A stretch of DNA of 43,615 bases from the NCBI GenBank assembly GCA_028873695.1, contig JAPPNU010000036.1, positions 1-43,615 on the forward strand, in the 5' to 3' direction. Source of the DNA: Gemmatimonadota bacterium. GTDB taxonomy: Bacteria > Latescibacterota > UBA2968 > GCA-2709665. Position 1 is the stretch's first letter; each line of letters starts with the position of its first letter. Of the stretch, positions 24,204-33,905 are shown in pieces. Made by a program: the position numbers and the translations under genes. The notes beneath the pieces were generated by a model. That model ran no database searches. It saw nothing but the letters and a program-made list of their open reading frames with translations, and was not told the origin of the DNA.

Positions 24204-25478
24204 ATGCCTCGTCTCCGCTTTGTACACACCGCTGATCTGCATCTCGATAGCCCATTTGTCGGCATAAGGGCCGTTGCACCCGACAACGTCGCGAGCGCGC
24301 TGCAGGATGCGACCTTCCGTGCCTACGAGAACATCATCGACCTGTGCATCGACGAGCGCGTGAATGCGTTGCTGGTCGCGGGCGACGTGTACGACTCGGC
24401 CGACCGGAGCCTGCGAGCCCAACTGAAGTTCGTCGAGGGTTTGAAGCGGCTGGACGAAGCGGATATACGTTCTTTCGTCTGTCACGGCAATCACGACCCG
24501 CTGGACGGTTGGGAGGCGCGGCTGGAATATCCCCACAGCTGTACCCGCTTTGGCAGAGAGGCTGAGTCGGTCCCGGTATTCGAAGACGATCCACGCCGCG
24601 GAGTCGTTAATGGGATCAGTTACGCGACCGGCGAAGTCTCCGACAACCTGGCGCAGCGTCTCGGCAAGGGCGATCACGAAACGTTCTCGATCGGCCTCTT
24701 GCATGCCAATGTAGGTGACGACGCCACCCACGGGAATTACGCGCCGTGCTCTCTCGAAGATCTCGAACGATCGGAAATGGACTACTGGGCGCTCGGACAC
24801 GTACACACCAGACGGGTACTCAGCGAACGGTCACCGGCCGTGGTCTATCCGGGCAACCCCCAGGGCAGGCATCCGAACGAGCCCGGCGCACGCGGCGTGT
24901 ATCTCGTCGAAGTGGACGATGACGGCGACGTCCACCTGGATTTCAGAGCCGTGGATACCGTTCGCTGGGAACGGACCGTAATGGACATTTCCCGAGTGGA
25001 CGGGGAGCAGGAATTGATCGACGGAGTCCACCAGAGAATTGAAGAGGTCTTGAATGGCGCCGCCGGCATGTCGGTCGTGCTGAGGGTCGCATTGCTTGGA
25101 AGGGGCGGTCTGCACGGATCGCTACGGCAACCGGGCCTGTTGGAACACGTGATGGAGGTTGTTAACGACGAATGGGCGAGACGTACCCAATTCGCGTGGT
25201 GTGAGCGCATTGAGGACGAGACCTCGGCGCCGTTCAACCGGGAGGAACGAATGGCAGGATCCGACTTCCTGGCAGAGGTGCTCAAGACCGCGGATCGGGC
25301 GAAGGAAGACGCCGACTTGCCGGCCCGTCTGCAGGACGGACTCTCGGACCTCTACCAGCACCGCCTCTATCGCCGGCACCTGTCCGACCACGTCCCCACC
25401 GGCGATGACCTGTCCACGATCATCGACGAGGCTGAGGCGATCCTCGTAAACCTGCTCGGCGAAGGCGAAGAGTCATGA
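24204..25478 (+). CDS. SbcD/YhaO-like DNA repair exonuclease (metallophosphoesterase)
   Basis: A 424-aa calcineurin-like phosphoesterase with all Mre11/SbcD motifs: D11-L-H13 in HTADLHLDSP, GD61 in GDVYD, GN96-H97-D98, H167 in LLHANVG, and GH199-V-H201. These hold the two metals that cut DNA ends. After about residue 260 comes the capping and partner-binding region. It resembles YhaO of Bacillus more than E. coli SbcD. The stop overlaps the start of the ATPase gene by 4 bases (ATGA at 25475), as in SbcDC and YhaON operons. Probably a DNA-end processing or anti-phage nuclease complex. Confidence 0.85.
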   Translation: MPRLRFVHTADLHLDSPFVGIRAVAPDNVASALQDATFRAYENIIDLCIDERVNALLVAGDVYDSADRSLRAQLKFVEGLKRLDEADIRSFVCHGNHDPLDGWEARLEYPHSCTRFGREAESVPVFEDDPRRGVVNGISYATGEVSDNLAQRLGKGDHETFSIGLLHANVGDDATHGNYAPCSLEDLERSEMDYWALGHVHTRRVLSERSPAVVYPGNPQGRHPNEPGARGVYLVEVDDDGDVHLDFRAVDTVRWERTVMDISRVDGEQELIDGVHQRIEEVLNGAAGMSVVLRVALLGRGGLHGSLRQPGLLEHVMEVVNDEWARRTQFAWCERIEDETSAPFNREERMAGSDFLAEVLKTADRAKEDADLPARLQDGLSDLYQHRLYRRHLSDHVPTGDDLSTIIDEAEAILVNLLGEGEES

Positions 25479-28400
25479 GAATCCGCGAGATACGCATTGA
25501 TGGCTTCGGACAGTTCGCCGACAAGCGGTTCGGGGCACTGGGGCGACCCTTGACTGTCTTCTCCGGTCCGAACGAGGCGGGAAAAAGCACACTGTTGGAA
25601 TTTGTCCGAAGAGTGCTCTTCGGATTTCCGCGCAAGAGCGGGAGGGTCAACGCGTATCCCGCCCTGGCAGGGGGCAATTATGGCGGCCGGATCACCGTCG
25701 AAGATGCGGACGGTCGCGTGTACGACGTACGACGAACGACGGGAAAGAGTTACAGCGGCGACGTTCTCCTGACTTCGGAAACAGGCGAAATTCTGCCCGA
25801 ATCCGAACTGGCGTCGCTGCTGGGTCACCACTCGAAGGACGTCTTCGAGGGAATCTTCGCGTTCACCCTGGACGATCTCTACAGCGACGAGTTGTTGAGC
25901 GACGCGAACGTCAACAGCCAGATCTACAGCGCGGGCATGGGCGTCACGTCACTACCGAACGCCGTCAAGTCCATCGAGTCCTCCCGCGTCGGTATCTTTC
26001 TCAAGGGAGGGAGTACCCAGAAAATCTACGAGATCCACAACAGAATCGAGGAAATAGACAACAGGTTGCGTGAAGTATCCAAAAACGCGACAAAGTACGG
26101 CGAACTGACCGACCGGCTTCACAGGGTCAAAGTCGAACTTCGAGATCTGGCTGCCCGGCAGTTGGAGACTCAATCCCGGTATAATCGTCAGATAACGTAT
26201 CAGAATGCCTGGGACGACTGGAATGACCTGTTTGCAGCGAGAAAGCGACTTGGTGAACTGAATGACATCGACGAGTTTCCGCGTAACGGTGTAGGCGAAC
26301 TGGAGAAGTTGGAAAACCTGGCGGCAAACGCGCATGAAGAGCTCGAACGGGCTGAGCGACAGATGCAGGATATTCAGGCGAGGGCTGATCTCCGGATAGA
26401 CCATCTGGCAATACTCGAACAATCATCCCGGGTACGTGAAATTGAACGGCGCCGAAGCGCATTCGATCAATCGGTCAAGGACATACCGGAGCGCCGGGCC
26501 GAACTTTCGGCCATGCGCGTCGATTTGCAAAACACACTTGCCGATCTGGGTCAGGAGTGGGACGTCGACCTGCTTAAGACATTCGACCTGTCCATCATCG
26601 TCCGGGAAGAAATCGCGAATTTCGGTAACCGCCTCAGTGAAGCGCGAGAAGCCGTGAACAGGACGGAAGCAGCCGTCGCTGCGGATAAGATCGCGCTGGA
26701 AGAAGCAGTCCTGGAGCTCGAACACGCCAGGAACGAGCTTTCGAACGTTTCTCCGGCCAGCTTTGACAGAGATGAGGTGCATCAGAAGCGGCGCCAGATT
26801 CGTGCCGCCAGGGAGACCCTGAATGAGCTCTCCCTCAGTGTAGAGCGAGCCAGGGATCTGGGCGATCAACTTGATGAAGAATCGGACGTTCCTGCCTCAC
26901 CGGCTGGTCGTGACTGGAGAAGGATCGCGCCTTCCGTCATGGGCGGGTCTGCTCTAATCCTGCTCGGTGTACTTTTCGCGATTAATGTAGACGGCTGGGG
27001 TACCGCTGCAGGTATCGTCTCCGTCTTGCTTGGCATTACCCTGATTGCCGCCGCTGCTTATTTGCTTGCTCTTGGCCGCCCGGTTCTACCGACTGTTGAG
27101 ACGTCCATGTTGGAACGGATCCGGCGGCAGCGTAAGGAAGCTGAAGAACGCGCCACTGAACTCCGAGAGGGCCTTTCCGAACACGCATCGGCGCTCGGCA
27201 TCGACTCGATAGACCTGCACGCGCTGGAAGAGACAGAAGCGTCGCTAAACGTTGAAGAATCCCGCCTGGACGAGATGGATCGATTGGAGAAAACGTTGGC
27301 CGAAATCGAGAACCGCGCGGCACGTCGGGAGGCGCGCCTTGTTGATTCAAGAAACGACCACCAAGAAGCCGAACGCGGATTCCGGACAACCGATGACGAG
27401 TGGCGAACCTGGCTCAGAGGACGTGCTCTGTTGGAGACGTTCTCGCCAGAGAATATTGAAGTCTTGAGGGGCCTCGTCGATCTTGGACGTACTCATTACT
27501 CCAAAGTTACTCAGATGGAAGACCGAATTGCTGCAATTCATACCGATATCGAACAGTTCATCGAACTCGTGAATCCGCTCGTGTCCTCGCACGGGTTCGA
27601 GATGGATACTGACGACTGGATTGGGGTGGCCGATACCGCGGATAAACTCATTGAGATGCACGCAATCGTCGTGGAAGCCTCACGTAAGCGTAACGATGCC
27701 CTTGACGAGTTGACGGCCGCTGGAGCGGAGTTCGTCAGTCGCAAAGACCGCCTGGCCCAGATCGATGTCAAGATCAAGGAACTGCTGCGGGTTGCGGGGG
27801 CCCACAGCCGGGAAGAGTTCCTGAGAATGGCAGATGTATTTGACGAACAGGAAGAGTTGAAGGCACAGAATGCGAGAGCACTTGAAGGGTTGCAGCGCCT
27901 CAGCGGGCCGGGTGAACCGCTGGAAACGCTGAAATCGGACCTTGCCGGCACGAACCCTCAGGCCATCGCCGACGAGATCGCAAGACTGGAGGAAGAGCGG
28001 ACGACTGCAAACGCCCGGCGCGAGGCGTTGTCGACTCAACGTGGATCCATCCGCACCGAACTGGATGGGCTCGAAGGTGAGGAGGTGTCGTCCCGGTTAA
28101 GGATGGAACGGAACGTGCTCCTGGAGCAACTCAGGGGCCACGCCCGCGGCTGGACCCGGCTGACGATCGCCCGTAACCTGCTCGATGAAGCACGGCGAAA
28201 GTTCGAGCAGGAACGCCAGCCGGGAGTCGTACGGCACGCTGAGCGATTCTTCACCGCGATCACCGATGGACGGTACCGGCAGGTCTACGCGCCGCTCGGT
28301 GAACAGACCATTACCGTGACGGACGCCGATGGGCGCACGAAGCAGCCGTCGGCACTGAGCCGGGGCACGCGGGAGCAGTTGTTCCTGTCGCTCCGTTTCG

Positions 28401-28630
28401 GGCTGATCCGCGAACTGGGGGAGCGCACGGAGCCGCTGCCGGTCGTGGTGGACGAGGTCCTGGTGAACTTCGATCCCGACCGTGCGCTTCGGGCCGCCGT
28501 CGCTTTCACGGAGCTTTCCAAAACCAACCAGGTACTGGTCTTTACCTGCCATCCGACGGTCGTCGAGCTGTTCCAAAACGCGGCTTCCGATGCCGGCGTG
28601 GAGAAGCCTGAGGTAGTACGCATCAAGTGA
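25475..28630 (+). CDS. SbcC/YhaN-like ATPase with coiled coils and membrane segments
   Basis: A 1051-aa SMC-like ATPase, partner of the upstream nuclease. Walker A GPNEAGKST is at 31-39; a long coiled coil follows; near residues 485-535 there are two hydrophobic stretches (SALILLGVLFAINV and GITLIAAAAYLLAL) that look like a membrane hairpin in the place of a zinc hook; then the second coiled coil, signature LSRGTREQLFLSLRF, Walker B VVVDEVLVNFD around 995 and the FTCHP H-loop. A mid-coil membrane hairpin is typical of YhaN-type ATPases and distinguishes them from SbcC/Rad50. The complex is thus probably membrane-tethered. Confidence 0.82.
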   Translation: MRIREIRIDGFGQFADKRFGALGRPLTVFSGPNEAGKSTLLEFVRRVLFGFPRKSGRVNAYPALAGGNYGGRITVEDADGRVYDVRRTTGKSYSGDVLLTSETGEILPESELASLLGHHSKDVFEGIFAFTLDDLYSDELLSDANVNSQIYSAGMGVTSLPNAVKSIESSRVGIFLKGGSTQKIYEIHNRIEEIDNRLREVSKNATKYGELTDRLHRVKVELRDLAARQLETQSRYNRQITYQNAWDDWNDLFAARKRLGELNDIDEFPRNGVGELEKLENLAANAHEELERAERQMQDIQARADLRIDHLAILEQSSRVREIERRRSAFDQSVKDIPERRAELSAMRVDLQNTLADLGQEWDVDLLKTFDLSIIVREEIANFGNRLSEAREAVNRTEAAVAADKIALEEAVLELEHARNELSNVSPASFDRDEVHQKRRQIRAARETLNELSLSVERARDLGDQLDEESDVPASPAGRDWRRIAPSVMGGSALILLGVLFAINVDGWGTAAGIVSVLLGITLIAAAAYLLALGRPVLPTVETSMLERIRRQRKEAEERATELREGLSEHASALGIDSIDLHALEETEASLNVEESRLDEMDRLEKTLAEIENRAARREARLVDSRNDHQEAERGFRTTDDEWRTWLRGRALLETFSPENIEVLRGLVDLGRTHYSKVTQMEDRIAAIHTDIEQFIELVNPLVSSHGFEMDTDDWIGVADTADKLIEMHAIVVEASRKRNDALDELTAAGAEFVSRKDRLAQIDVKIKELLRVAGAHSREEFLRMADVFDEQEELKAQNARALEGLQRLSGPGEPLETLKSDLAGTNPQAIADEIARLEEERTTANARREALSTQRGSIRTELDGLEGEEVSSRLRMERNVLLEQLRGHARGWTRLTIARNLLDEARRKFEQERQPGVVRHAERFFTAITDGRYRQVYAPLGEQTITVTDADGRTKQPSALSRGTREQLFLSLRFGLIRELGERTEPLPVVVDEVLVNFDPDRALRAAVAFTELSKTNQVLVFTCHPTVVELFQNAASDAGVEKPEVVRIK

Positions 28631-28806
28631 GGTGCCAGACTTCAGTGCCATGGGCTTTTTCGCGGTCGCAGCGGGTTCAATCCTTGGTCGTCGTTCCGCG
28701 ATTGACCAGATGATCCGCCGTTTCGGATTTTAGTCGACTGAAATACATGACTTTCGGATGCCGCAAGGATGTCATTTGGATATGCAACGTTTTCAGGTAA
28801 AATGGC

Positions 28807-28835
28807 TTGACATGGGGGATCGGTAGACATACTTT
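28807..28835 (+). promoter_or_regulatory. Candidate promoter of the 176-aa gene
   Basis: TTGACA at 28807-28812, 17-base spacer, TACTTT at 28830-28835. The expected start near 28842 would leave a ~34-base leader with AAAGGAG before ATG 28876. The same hexamer pair at the same spacing occurs at 17560-17588. Confidence 0.45.
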
Positions 28836-28875
28836 TTTGTATCCGACGGAGACGTTTTCCCGCGAAAGGAGTCAG

Positions 28876-29406
28876 ATGATGCCCCAGGTTTTGGATATGT
28901 CGTGTATGTCGCAGGTTGCATCTATATGGGCGCAAGATGCATCGCTTCCCATTAGCGGGAAAGAGGGGCAGATACGAGATCTGAAGCGGAAGATGGCCAG
29001 TTTCAGAGAACTATCTTCCCGGACCAGGAAAGCATTAAGCCGGCTTGATTCTCTGACCCTCGAAGTCATCGGAGAGTTAAAGAGGGGATTGGACCATCTG
29101 GAGAAAGACCCGGAAGAATATCTGGCTCTGTGTAATGGTGATGCGAAAACTGCAATCGAGGGGATGAATAGCGGAGAATCCACGGCAAAGGAATTGATCG
29201 ATGAGATTTTCCCGTTGTTAGAGTTATTCAAGGAATTCGATGAGCCGCTATTCGACGCAACAACGGGGGTCATGGACAATCTTCAATCGCTTGCAGCATT
29301 GATTCGTGAAATTCGGTGGAATGTCATTATACTCCATAGGAAAAACGAGCCTGCAACTGGATCGATTTATTCGGTGGATGAAGCTATCGACCAACTTCGG
29401 GGTTGA
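28876..29406 (+). CDS. Hypothetical protein, helical
   Basis: A 176-aa protein that I do not recognise. It is acidic and mostly helical, with heptad-like stretches (QIRDLKRKMASFRELSSRTR, LDSLTLEVIGELKRGLDHLE). There is no signal peptide or membrane segment. ATG 28876 follows AAAGGAG at 28865-28871; a second ATG at 28879 is spaced better (7 bases). It has its own candidate promoter 40 bases upstream and ends 48 bp before the convergent ABC transporter gene. The 245-bp gap before it contains only a 27-aa chance-like frame. Confidence 0.6.
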   Translation: MMPQVLDMSCMSQVASIWAQDASLPISGKEGQIRDLKRKMASFRELSSRTRKALSRLDSLTLEVIGELKRGLDHLEKDPEEYLALCNGDAKTAIEGMNSGESTAKELIDEIFPLLELFKEFDEPLFDATTGVMDNLQSLAALIREIRWNVIILHRKNEPATGSIYSVDEAIDQLRG

Positions 29407-29454
29407 GTGTGAGCGTTGAAGAAGCGCAGAGTGAATCCCGAGTCAATAGGACTC

Positions 29455-31272
29455 CTACCCTTCATACCATCCTGCCTGCAGCGCCCACATCCGGGCGTAC
29501 TCTCCGTTTCGGACGATCAGTTCGTCGTGGGACCCTTCTTCCACGAGCCGCCCATCCTTGAGGACGAGGATCCGGTCGCACATCCGGGCCGAGCCCAGCC
29601 GGTGTGAGACCACGATCGTGGTCCGACCGCCGGCCATGGCGAGAAAGCGCCTGAATACGTCGGCCTCGGCCTTCGGGTCCAGGGAAGCGGTCGGCTCGTC
29701 GAGGACGACAAGGTCGGCGTCCCGCATGAATCCCCTGGAAATCGCGACCCGCTGCCACTCCCCGCCTGAGAGTTCCGTGGCGCCTTCGAACTCCCTGCCA
29801 AGCGGCGTTTCATAGCCCTCCGGAAGCCTGTTGGCGACAGCGTCCGCACCGCCCCGGCGCGCCGCACGCTCGATTTCGCCGGGCTCTTGCATCCGCTCCC
29901 AGCGACCGAAACCGATGTTCTCACCCAGGGTGAAAGCGAAGCGGGTGTAGTCTTGAAAGACGGCCGTGGACTGGTTCCACAACTGGTCCCGGCTCACCTG
30001 GTTCGCCGGGAGGTCGCCGTAGTTCAGTTCGCCCCCGGTTGGACGGAACAGGCCCAGCAACAGCTTGACCAGAGTCGTTTTGCCGGAGCCGTTTGCACCG
30101 ACCAGGGCGACTCTTTCGCCGGGTCTTACGGTTAAGGTGATTTCCGTAAGCGCGTGTTGTTCTGCCTGAGGATAGCGGAAGGAGAGGTCTTTGGTTGTGA
30201 TCGCCTCAGAATTTAGCGTGGCGAGCCCGACGCTGCCGGACGGGTCTTCGGGGCCGAGGTCCAGGTAGGCGAACAGGTCGGCGATGTTCATCAGTTGAAT
30301 AGCAAGAAAGCTCATGCGGTTTACGAGATGGTCGACGCCCGTTCGCGCCTGGCGCAGGGCGACCAGCATTGCCGCGAACTGTCCCGCGGACAGCCCGCCC
30401 CCGAGGACCGCCCACGCCGACCAGCCGACGGCGCCGGCAAATGCCGACAGGCTGACGGCGGACAAGCAGCCACCGGTGGCGTGATGTTTACGTCGCTGGC
30501 GGTACAGGGGATCCGCGACCTGCCAATACAGGTGATCCCACCATCCGGCCAGGACCGTCCCGAGCCGAAACACCCGTACCTCCTTCGCGTCCTCTCTCTC
30601 TGTCAGGATACGCTCCAGGTATGCGCGCAAACGCTGCGCCTGGGTCTGGCGACGTTCCAGGTAGAACTCGTGCACGTTATGGTAAAGGCCGGCAAGCGGC
30701 GGCGGTAGGGAGACGAGGAGGATTGCAACGAGCAGGTACGGGTCCCAGAACCCGACGACGATGCCAACGGAAACCACCGTCAGCCCGCCGGTCAGGATCC
30801 GGTAGATCGCACCAAGCAGGTTCAGGAAAAAGCCGGGCGTCGCTGCCACCTGCGCGCGCCGTATCAGGTCGTGGAAATCAGCCCGCTCGAAGACAACCAG
30901 ACGGAGAGAACGGGACTTGATCTGGAGTTGCTCGAGAAGCCGGTCTTCCATCTCCTGCTTAAGCCGCTCGAGCAGAATTGTACGCGACCACGTCCGGAGG
31001 CCGATTTCGGCGAGCGTAACCGACGCCCAGCCCGCGAGCCAGGGCAGCATCGAACTGACTGGATCCCTGCCCTCGTAAACGCCCACACTCTGATCGAACA
31101 ATTCACGTACGACCCAGACGGTCACGGCCGGCAGCAGGCCGCACGTGAACTCCAGGAAAAGCGATAGGACCGACCGCCAGGGATCGATGCGGATCATCCA
31201 ACCAAGGAACCTGATGAGTGTCCGGAGACCGCGCGGACGCAGCTTTACAGGATCGGATTCTACCTGTACCAC
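29455..31272 (-). CDS. ABC transporter, fused permease and ATP-binding (half-exporter B)
   Basis: A ~605-aa ABC exporter half: an N-terminal membrane domain of about six helices (e.g. SVLSLFLEFTCGLLPAVTVW, FAGAVGWSAWAVLGGGLSAG), then the ATPase domain with Walker A GANGSGKTT, signature LSGGEWQRVAISRG, Walker B LVVLDEPTASLD and VSHRL. I place the start at GTG 31272, inside the end of the upstream gene (13-base overlap), since that gives a normal length; the frame stays open to 31560 but overlaps the partner's ATPase region. With the neighbouring gene it probably forms a heterodimeric exporter of lipid, peptide or drug. Substrate unknown. Confidence 0.82.
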   Translation of the reverse strand: MVQVESDPVKLRPRGLRTLIRFLGWMIRIDPWRSVLSLFLEFTCGLLPAVTVWVVRELFDQSVGVYEGRDPVSSMLPWLAGWASVTLAEIGLRTWSRTILLERLKQEMEDRLLEQLQIKSRSLRLVVFERADFHDLIRRAQVAATPGFFLNLLGAIYRILTGGLTVVSVGIVVGFWDPYLLVAILLVSLPPPLAGLYHNVHEFYLERRQTQAQRLRAYLERILTEREDAKEVRVFRLGTVLAGWWDHLYWQVADPLYRQRRKHHATGGCLSAVSLSAFAGAVGWSAWAVLGGGLSAGQFAAMLVALRQARTGVDHLVNRMSFLAIQLMNIADLFAYLDLGPEDPSGSVGLATLNSEAITTKDLSFRYPQAEQHALTEITLTVRPGERVALVGANGSGKTTLVKLLLGLFRPTGGELNYGDLPANQVSRDQLWNQSTAVFQDYTRFAFTLGENIGFGRWERMQEPGEIERAARRGGADAVANRLPEGYETPLGREFEGATELSGGEWQRVAISRGFMRDADLVVLDEPTASLDPKAEADVFRRFLAMAGGRTTIVVSHRLGSARMCDRILVLKDGRLVEEGSHDELIVRNGEYARMWALQAGWYEG

Positions 31273-33167
31273 GAAGCCTGTTCCTCCCACATACCGGCGT
31301 AAACGCCCCCTTTCGCCACCAGGTCGTCGTGGCAGCCCTCCTCCACGATACGGCCCTGCCCGAGTACGAGGATGCGTTCGGCCATGCGTGCTGAACCGAG
31401 CCGGTGACTGATCAGCAGGGCGGTGTGTCCCCGGAGGAGTTCGGCGAACTGCCGGTAGAGTTCGGCCTCCGCCATTGCATCGAGAGCTGCGGCCGGCTCG
31501 TCGAGGATGAGCAGTTCCGGATCCCCGGTGAAGGCGCGCGCGACGGCGATTCGCTGCCATTCGCCGCCGGAGAGACCCTGCCCGCCGTCGAAGACGTGTC
31601 CGACCGGCGTTTCGTAGCCATCGGGAAGCCGTTCAGCGATCTTGTCAACGCCGGCACGGAGCGCCGCCTCCTGGACCACTGCCATGTCCGGCTGCAGCCA
31701 GGAGGGCCACAGTTCGCTGCCTGGTCCCTTGCTCAAACTGTCCAGCGTTCCGATACCAATGGATTGGCCGAGCGTGAACTCGAACCGGGAGAAATCCTGG
31801 AAGGCCGCACTTACGGCTCCGGCCTGGCCGTCGGGGTCTATATCCCGGTAGTCGATGCCATCAGCCGTCACTCGTCCGGAGGTGGGGGCGTAGAGACCGA
31901 GAAGGATCTTCGCGAGGGTGGACTTTCCGGCGCCATTGTCGCCGACGAGGGCGACGCGTTCGCCCGGGGCCAGGCAAAATGTGACGCCGTTCAGTACGGA
32001 TAGCGCCTCGTCACCGGCAATGGGCGCCGGGTAGATGAAGTGGACGTTTTCCACGACCAGACCTTCCCGCAGGGGTCGGGGAAATGGCGCTGTTTCCGAC
32101 GTACCGTCCGTCGTTTCGTCTTCTGGGACGTTGCCATCCTGGTGATCGAAGAACTCCCGTACATAGTCGACCTCCGCGGAACGAGCCTGCAACTCCCTGG
32201 AACTGAAACCGAGACTGCCTCCCGCGCGCAGCATGTCGCCCACACCCTGAAAGAGCGCGACGAATCGCCCGGGCGTGAGGACCCGGTCGCCCAGCAGGAA
32301 CGCAAGGATGACCGCGACGCCCATCCCTACGGCCACGTGGAATCCCGTAACAGGTACGCTCACGATGACCTGGCGTTGCCGCTGATCCAGCAGACGTTCC
32401 CGCAGTACATGACGCATCTGTCGCCATCGATCGGTCAATGGTACGTGGAGGCCGAATAGCCGTATCTCCTTCTGTTCCGACCGACCCGTCAGGATCCGGT
32501 TCACGTACCCGGCGCGGCGCTCCTCCGGCGTCTCGCCATAGGTGAACGCCATGAACATCCGGCTCTGTCGGATCTCCAGAAGGACGAGCGGAATCAGCGC
32601 TCCGATCATGGCCGCGGGGATCCAGATGGAAACCGGCGCGAACATCGCTGCCACCGATACGGCCGTGATCGCCGCTTGGGAGAAGTGCAAAGTGCACAGG
32701 AACAGCCGTGCGAGTTTGCGGCCAGGATCGCGCGCGCGTTCGAGGCGGTCGTACGTCTCACTGACATCGAAGAATAGCAGGGGCAGCCGAGAGGAACGTC
32801 TCAGAAGGCGGCGGCCCAGAACATGAGATAGAACCTGTTCCATGCGCAGGTAGACGACGTCGCGCAAATGCCACATGACATCGTTGGTCACCAACTGCAT
32901 CAGGCCGAATACAATCAACCACGGCAGGATGTCCTCAAAGCCGGACGGACCGCCTCCCGCCGCATCGACAACGGCGTCGACGAGGTACCTGGTCACGTGG
33001 ATGAGCAGGGCCGGTTGTATGCCGAGGAGGATGTGGATGGCAATCAGGCAGAGCCCGGCCGTCCCGGCGTGCGCCCGGATGTGGCTCCAGGTCCAGCGCA
33101 GATTGGCGAGAATCGCTACTGCGTTCTCGCGGCGGTTCCAGTATTCGAGGTCGGATCTCGGCATCAT
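31260..33167 (-). CDS. ABC transporter, fused permease and ATP-binding (half-exporter A)
   Basis: A 635-aa half-exporter, first gene of the pair. Its membrane domain occupies about residues 20-310, followed by the ATPase domain: Walker A GDNGAGKST, signature LSGGEWQRIAVARA, Walker B LLILDEPAAALD and ISHRLGSARM. Both halves have complete motifs, so neither site is obviously degenerate. A GGAGCC-type ribosome-binding site precedes ATG 33167. No good promoter is seen on this strand in the AT-rich 33250-33330 region. Confidence 0.85.
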   Translation of the reverse strand: MMPRSDLEYWNRRENAVAILANLRWTWSHIRAHAGTAGLCLIAIHILLGIQPALLIHVTRYLVDAVVDAAGGGPSGFEDILPWLIVFGLMQLVTNDVMWHLRDVVYLRMEQVLSHVLGRRLLRRSSRLPLLFFDVSETYDRLERARDPGRKLARLFLCTLHFSQAAITAVSVAAMFAPVSIWIPAAMIGALIPLVLLEIRQSRMFMAFTYGETPEERRAGYVNRILTGRSEQKEIRLFGLHVPLTDRWRQMRHVLRERLLDQRQRQVIVSVPVTGFHVAVGMGVAVILAFLLGDRVLTPGRFVALFQGVGDMLRAGGSLGFSSRELQARSAEVDYVREFFDHQDGNVPEDETTDGTSETAPFPRPLREGLVVENVHFIYPAPIAGDEALSVLNGVTFCLAPGERVALVGDNGAGKSTLAKILLGLYAPTSGRVTADGIDYRDIDPDGQAGAVSAAFQDFSRFEFTLGQSIGIGTLDSLSKGPGSELWPSWLQPDMAVVQEAALRAGVDKIAERLPDGYETPVGHVFDGGQGLSGGEWQRIAVARAFTGDPELLILDEPAAALDAMAEAELYRQFAELLRGHTALLISHRLGSARMAERILVLGQGRIVEEGCHDDLVAKGGVYAGMWEEQASWYR

Positions 33168-33300
33168 CAGAGGCTCCGTACAGGGGTTCGACTATCGCGC
33201 AAATCCATCCGGCGGTAAGTCAGACAAAGATAGTTCATGCATCGCACGTCTTCAATGGAAAAACCACACTTAAGTAAATATTTATAAATAATTTATACTC

Positions 33301-33329
33301 TTGACTTTCGGATCGGTTTTTGTTATATT
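33301..33329 (+). promoter_or_regulatory. Strong sigma-70-like promoter driving a hairpin RNA
   Basis: TTGACT at 33301-33306 and TATATT at 33324-33329, spacer 17, with a very AT-rich stretch immediately upstream that could act as an UP element. It points away from the ABC genes and the only thing behind it is the hairpin at 33349. Confidence 0.6.
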
Positions 33330-33348
33330 ATTTACGTGGGAAATCAAA

Positions 33349-33387
33349 GAGGGAGTTGAAGGCAACCGCCTTCAACTCCCTCTTTTT
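33349..33387 (+). terminator. Perfect hairpin terminator right behind a promoter (possible ~50-nt RNA)
   Basis: 15 bp at 33349-33363 pair perfectly with 33368-33382 around the 4-base loop AACC, followed by five T (33383-33387). This is a textbook Rho-independent terminator on the + strand. The predicted transcription start (~33336) is only 13 bases upstream and no gene lies between, so the product would be a ~50-nt RNA that is almost all hairpin. Confidence 0.7.
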
Positions 33388-33687
33388 CGTCAGTTCGAAC
33401 AGGCCTTGCAGACTGCCTGGATCGCCGGTTAGACGTTTCCAGCGTGACTTCGATGCAAATTGCGTACGAGTTTATTAACGCGGTTTGCGTACGCTAAAGC
33501 GATGGAATCCCCCCACCGCACCAGCCGTCGCCGGTCCCTTCGACAAGCATGCTTCGACCAGCCATTCCGACAGACTCATCAAAGGCACCGCAAGCAGGGA
33601 AAGTACTCACGGAGCGGCTCTGAGCACGACAGGGGTCAGATAACAGCGGCTTAATGACGTCCCAAAAACTGAATTACGCGTGGTCAT

Positions 33688-33742
33688 TGAGCTTGTCGAA
33701 ATACACGCGATTCAACAGCCCTTCGACATTTCGACAAGCTCA
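33688..33742. repeat. REP-like inverted repeat
   Basis: TGAGCTTGTCGAAAT (33688-33702) and its exact complement (33728-33742) are separated by 25 bases. Further partial copies of the CTTCGACAAGC motif occur nearby (33539-33549). The stretch 33389-33905 contains no credible gene, only these repeats. This kind of palindrome recurs between genes in many bacterial genomes. Confidence 0.6.
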
Positions 33743-33905
33743 GCATAAGCAGGACAAGCGCTCAGGGTCCACAAGCTCAGGGAACGGCTTGGCGTTCGCG
33801 ACAACTTTCAGGGGGAGTGATTGGACCGTCAAACGGGCTAAGGCGTTCACTTCCACCCATTTGGTTGTGCCGGTTCCTCACGCAGTCGACCGAAATCCCT
33901 GTCGT

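Noticed and set aside
28650..28733. 27-codon frame MGFFAVAAGSILGRRSAIDQ
   Set aside because: No ribosome-binding site, no conservation evidence, inside the gap after the YhaN-like gene.
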